Assembly (NCBI GenBank): GCA_012719125.1
Contig: JAAYAY010000378.1
Coordinates: forward strand, 62,001 to 126,000
From: Planctomycetaceae bacterium
Lineage (GTDB): Bacteria; Planctomycetota; Planctomycetia; Pirellulales; Thermoguttaceae
Direction: 5' to 3'
DNA: 64,000 nt
Made by a program: the position numbers and the translations under genes. The notes below the pieces were generated by a model. That model was given only the letters and a program-made list of their open reading frames with translations. It had not been told where the DNA came from and did not search any database. Below, in pieces: positions 61,944 to 64,000 of this stretch (positions are counted from its first letter, which is position 1; each line of letters opens with the position of its first letter).

Positions 61944-62174
61944 GACGACAGGATACCTGGCCCTGCGGCTGCAATGAAGCAGTGGGCAGTTGTGTGGAAC
62001 GGGATCGACCGAGCCTGTACAATACGAAGTGACAGAAGCGTGTCACGATGATCGCCCTGAACCGAATCATGCCGGACTCCGCACCCGTCACCCAGCCCGC
62101 CGAGTTGGTTTTCAAGGCCGACGACAGGGCCGCCCATTGGGTTTCCTGAACGTCAGCAGAAGAACGAAAGGACG
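61944..62174. other. Intergenic gap with inverted repeat
   Basis: GTGACA (62029-62034) and TGTCAC (62041-62046) form a perfect 6-bp inverted repeat around six bases, a size that suits a regulator site. A 33-codon frame (62048-62149, MIALNRIMPDSAPV) is not convincing as a gene. Nothing else is seen. Confidence 0.3.
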
Positions 62175-62474
62175 ATGCAAATGTTGTCAGCCGTTTTCCA
62201 TGTTCCTTCTATTGCGGTCGTCGCCGTGGTCGCCGTCGTTTTGATCGGTTTGTTGATCTGGGGTGCATGGAAACCGTTGGTCTGGCGGATTCTTTCCGTG
62301 ATCGGGATGGGGACGGGTGCTGGATTTCTCGTGTGGGGCATCCTGATGGCGGCCATGCAGGAGGAGCCACGCTTTGGCTCACCGGCTGGAATCATCGCCA
62401 TTGGTGCCGGTGCGTTGGTCGGTTCCATCGCACTCCTGGTGATCTCGTTCTGCGGAAGTTGCCGGGGGCCGTAA
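62175..62474 (+). CDS. Small membrane protein, three helices
   Basis: A 99-residue protein with three hydrophobic stretches: IAVVAVVAVVLIGLLIWGAW, GMGTGAGFLVWGILMAAM and GAGALVGSIALLVISFCG. The gap between them has few charges. It is not recognised. ATG 62175 follows AAAGGAC. It is followed directly by a GH16 gene remnant. Confidence 0.65.
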   Translation: MQMLSAVFHVPSIAVVAVVAVVLIGLLIWGAWKPLVWRILSVIGMGTGAGFLVWGILMAAMQEEPRFGSPAGIIAIGAGALVGSIALLVISFCGSCRGP

Positions 62475-62618
62475 AGAGTAGCGGAAGTCCGAAGGCCGGA
62501 GTACATGTTGCTCAGCGACGAGATCGGCAACTGGGCCGGAGACATCGCCAAGGCGAAAATGCCGGACCAATTCCTGGTCGATTGCGTGCGGGTGTACGAC
62601 CTGGTGGAGAAGAAGTAG
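62475..62618 (+). pseudogene. C-terminal remnant of a GH16 glycoside hydrolase
   Basis: A frame open from 62475 to TAG 62616-62618 reads EVRRPEYMLLSDEIGNWAGD and then MPDQFLVDCVRVYDLVEK. This is the well-known ending of GH16 laminarinase/beta-glucanase catalytic domains (R-P-E-Y-x-L-L-S, then F-L-V-D-x-V-R-V-Y). The catalytic part is absent, so only the tail remains. The ATG at 62505 could give a 37-residue peptide, but it is probably inert. Confidence 0.7.
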
Positions 62619-62621
62619 CGG

Positions 62622-62993
62622 CTACTTCGCCTCTCGGACCTGCACGTACAGCTTTTGCGGGGCATCAGGGTAGTACAGGTTCAGTGCCGGGCAGAGCCAG
62701 CCTTCCATTTCCTGCATCTCGCCTTCGACTTCGAACCGGGCCTTGTACACGTTGCCGCCGCCTTCCTCCCGCAGCCATACAAGGTCGAAGTCGGCGTCGG
62801 GGAAGGGGCCTGCCGAAAACACCATCAGGAAACCGTTCTCGGCATTCGGGATGCCCTTCAACTGGACGGCGGTGTCGATCATGGTGTCGGCACCGGCGAC
62901 AAACGGTTCCTTGTTCAGGCCGACCCGCTCGTCGTCGAAGACCCACATGCCGTTCCACTTGTAGGGCTTGATGACGAAGATGGCGTTGTTCAT
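62622..62993 (-). CDS. DUF6717 family protein
   Basis: A 123-residue protein: NAIFVIKPYKWNGMWVFDDE, LNKEPFVAGADTMIDTA, FLMVFSAGPFPDADFDLVW and a closing WLCPALNLYYPDAPQKLYV. This small conserved family is frequent in planctomycetes and has no known role. It is intact. It is convergent with the GH16 remnant three bases away. Confidence 0.82.
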   Translation of the reverse strand: MNNAIFVIKPYKWNGMWVFDDERVGLNKEPFVAGADTMIDTAVQLKGIPNAENGFLMVFSAGPFPDADFDLVWLREEGGGNVYKARFEVEGEMQEMEGWLCPALNLYYPDAPQKLYVQVREAK

Positions 62994-63020
62994 GACATCA
63001 CACTCCTGTTTGTCTTGCGA

Positions 63021-63779
63021 TCAGTCGTGGTCCTGTTCGGGTTCAGCCCACACTCTGAATTCGCCGTCCTCGTCGATTTCTACGTGGATCACACTTGGAC
63101 GGCAACAAACAGGGCAATCTTCCACATACTTTTGGTACGATCCCGCTGAAAGATCCAAGGGGATTACAATCTCTTCGCCGCATGAATCGCAGATGTAGCT
63201 GGCTTCGTCGCTGGCAACCGCAGGCCCCTCCTGACCGAGTTTACGATACGGATTGACCTTCAGTTGATCCCGATAAACGAACGGGGAGTCGGCGATCCGC
63301 TTGAATCCAAGCTGTCGCCAGTCATCTACCGTCAAATCCAAGGCTTCCTCCACCGCCACAATAATGCCGTCAGGGCCGAAAGTGGCGATGCTGGTTTCGA
63401 TCAGTTGAACTCGCAAGGATGTGTCCGCATATTCCGGGGCGATCTTCACACCTTCAATAAAGACGAGGTTGTTCCAGCCCGGCTCGATGTCCAGTTCTTC
63501 CGCCACCTCTTCATTGGCGTCGAACAGCGTGGCATAGACGGCTTCAAGGATTTCCGAGTCCGCATCACAGACATCGAGCAGCCGTACTCCCCGATTCGTC
63601 GCCTCCGTCGCACACACCAGTTTCAGCGTGATCTCCCCTGCCTCCTGCTCATCTCCGATGTCAGTCACGGCAAAGGCCCTGCCCGTCACGGCCTGAACGT
63701 ATTCCCCCGGATCATGCCAGGGCATGATTCCAGCGGAGACGGAAAATTCGACTGTGCCAGTGAATTCGTTGCTGTTCAT
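63021..63779 (-). CDS. CPXCG cysteine-rich protein with N-terminal domain
   Basis: A 252-residue protein, ATG 63779. The C-terminal 60 residues match the CPXCG zinc family: SYICDSCGEEIVIPLDLSAG, VEDCPVCCRPSVIHVEIDED. The second knuckle is C-P-V-C-C instead of C-P-x-C-G. The N-terminal 190 residues form an acidic alpha-beta domain of unknown type (EEVAEELDIEPGWNNLVFIE; RVQLIETSIATFGPDGI). The fusion is larger than the usual 60-residue family member. The function is unknown. Confidence 0.75.
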   Translation of the reverse strand: MNSNEFTGTVEFSVSAGIMPWHDPGEYVQAVTGRAFAVTDIGDEQEAGEITLKLVCATEATNRGVRLLDVCDADSEILEAVYATLFDANEEVAEELDIEPGWNNLVFIEGVKIAPEYADTSLRVQLIETSIATFGPDGIIVAVEEALDLTVDDWRQLGFKRIADSPFVYRDQLKVNPYRKLGQEGPAVASDEASYICDSCGEEIVIPLDLSAGSYQKYVEDCPVCCRPSVIHVEIDEDGEFRVWAEPEQDHD

Positions 63780-63787
63780 GACGTTGC

Positions 63788-63982
63788 CTATTTCTGAAAG
63801 AACCTCACCAGCCACAGAATTCCGGTCAGCACCAGGCTCAGCAGGATGCAGGTCACCACGGGGAAGTAGAAACGAAAGTTGGGCCGCTCGACCGCAATGT
63901 CGCCCGGCAGCCGTCCGAGCCAGGGGAGGTGCGGAGCCAGCAGCCAGGCCGCACCGACCCCGGCGATCACCAGCCCAATCAC
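63788..63982 (-). CDS. DUF2905 small membrane protein
   Basis: A 64-residue protein with two helices, LVIAGVGAAWLLAPHLPWLG and FPVVTCILLSLVLTGILWLV, and the family signature GRLPGDIAVERPNFRFYFPV between them. DUF2905 is a widespread bacterial membrane family without known function. It lies eight bases upstream of the CPXCG gene on the same strand, so they are probably co-transcribed. Confidence 0.92.
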   Translation of the reverse strand: MIGLVIAGVGAAWLLAPHLPWLGRLPGDIAVERPNFRFYFPVVTCILLSLVLTGILWLVRFFQK

Positions 63983-64000
63983 GACCAGAATCCATCCTGG

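Noticed and set aside
62048-62149. A 33-codon frame (MIALNRIMPDS) as a gene
   Set aside because: No ribosome binding site, no family, and a competing frame is equally open.
1-64000. tRNA genes, rRNA genes and CRISPR arrays
   Set aside because: No conserved rRNA stretch, cloverleaf or regularly spaced repeat was noticed; a covariance-model scan could still find a tRNA missed by eye.

Overview
The window looks like bacterial chromosome or large-replicon DNA of moderately high GC, most likely from a planctomycete. That is an inference from the mix of families: secreted EF-hand and PHP proteins with signal peptides, DUF6717, DUF6794, DUF2905, a pRiA4b ORF-3 protein, a lipoprotein serpin, and many small standalone zinc-ribbon proteins. 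I saw no rRNA, tRNA, CRISPR array, integrase, transposase or replication-initiation gene, though tRNAs were judged by eye only.

Left flank (1 to about 5.3 kb): a cut-off membrane protein, an Mth938-like protein and an unknown protein on the + strand. A minus-strand run follows: DUF2971, a truncated serine hydrolase, a HEPN-like protein, a membrane protein and a small conserved protein.

Defence core (5.3 to 26.6 kb): two immune systems sit back to back around one 149-bp regulatory region (9170-9318). Leftwards runs a four-gene unit: XRE repressor, ImmA/IrrE-type metalloprotease, HNH-APAZ nuclease and a catalytically inactive short prokaryotic Argonaute (the HNH-associated short pAgo type, SPARHA-like). 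Rightwards runs a class 1 DISARM system: drmD, a two-gene insert carrying a probable PD-(D/E)XK nuclease, drmMI, drmA, drmB, drmC. A Schlafen/AlbA_2 protein and a TIR-domain protein follow directly. The leftward unit has a near-consensus sigma-70 promoter whose -10 and spacer are covered by an inverted repeat that suits an XRE operator.

Accessory island (26.6 to 40.7 kb, almost all +): three paralogues of one unknown family, each followed by a different small gene or genes (a PLD-like protein, a zinc ribbon, a Nudix-like three-domain protein). Next come a pair of nucleotide-modification-associated proteins (Nmad2-like, Nmad3-like), an ART-like protein, and a run of DNA-repair or nuclease genes: HhH-GPD glycosylase, PD-(D/E)XK, SNase-lamin-tail, and a helicase-HNH fusion.

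Right part (40.7 to 64 kb): mostly single housekeeping, secreted or small genes on both strands (hydrolase, DUF1653, NADAR, EF-hand, PHP, amidase, metallo-beta-lactamase fold, Nudix, DsrE, RecD2, serpin, DUF488, DUF2905). Mixed in are a ScoMcrA-like/DUF3883 restriction protein, a perfect 19-bp hairpin, a candidate small RNA with its own promoter and terminator, and two gene remnants (a GH16 tail and a small zinc-binding family tail).

The strongest candidate for something new is the arrangement, not one gene: HTH, ImmA/IrrE, HNH-APAZ and pAgo as one unit, divergent from a DISARM locus that carries its own nuclease insert. The ImmA/IrrE protease would cut the repressor and release one or both systems.
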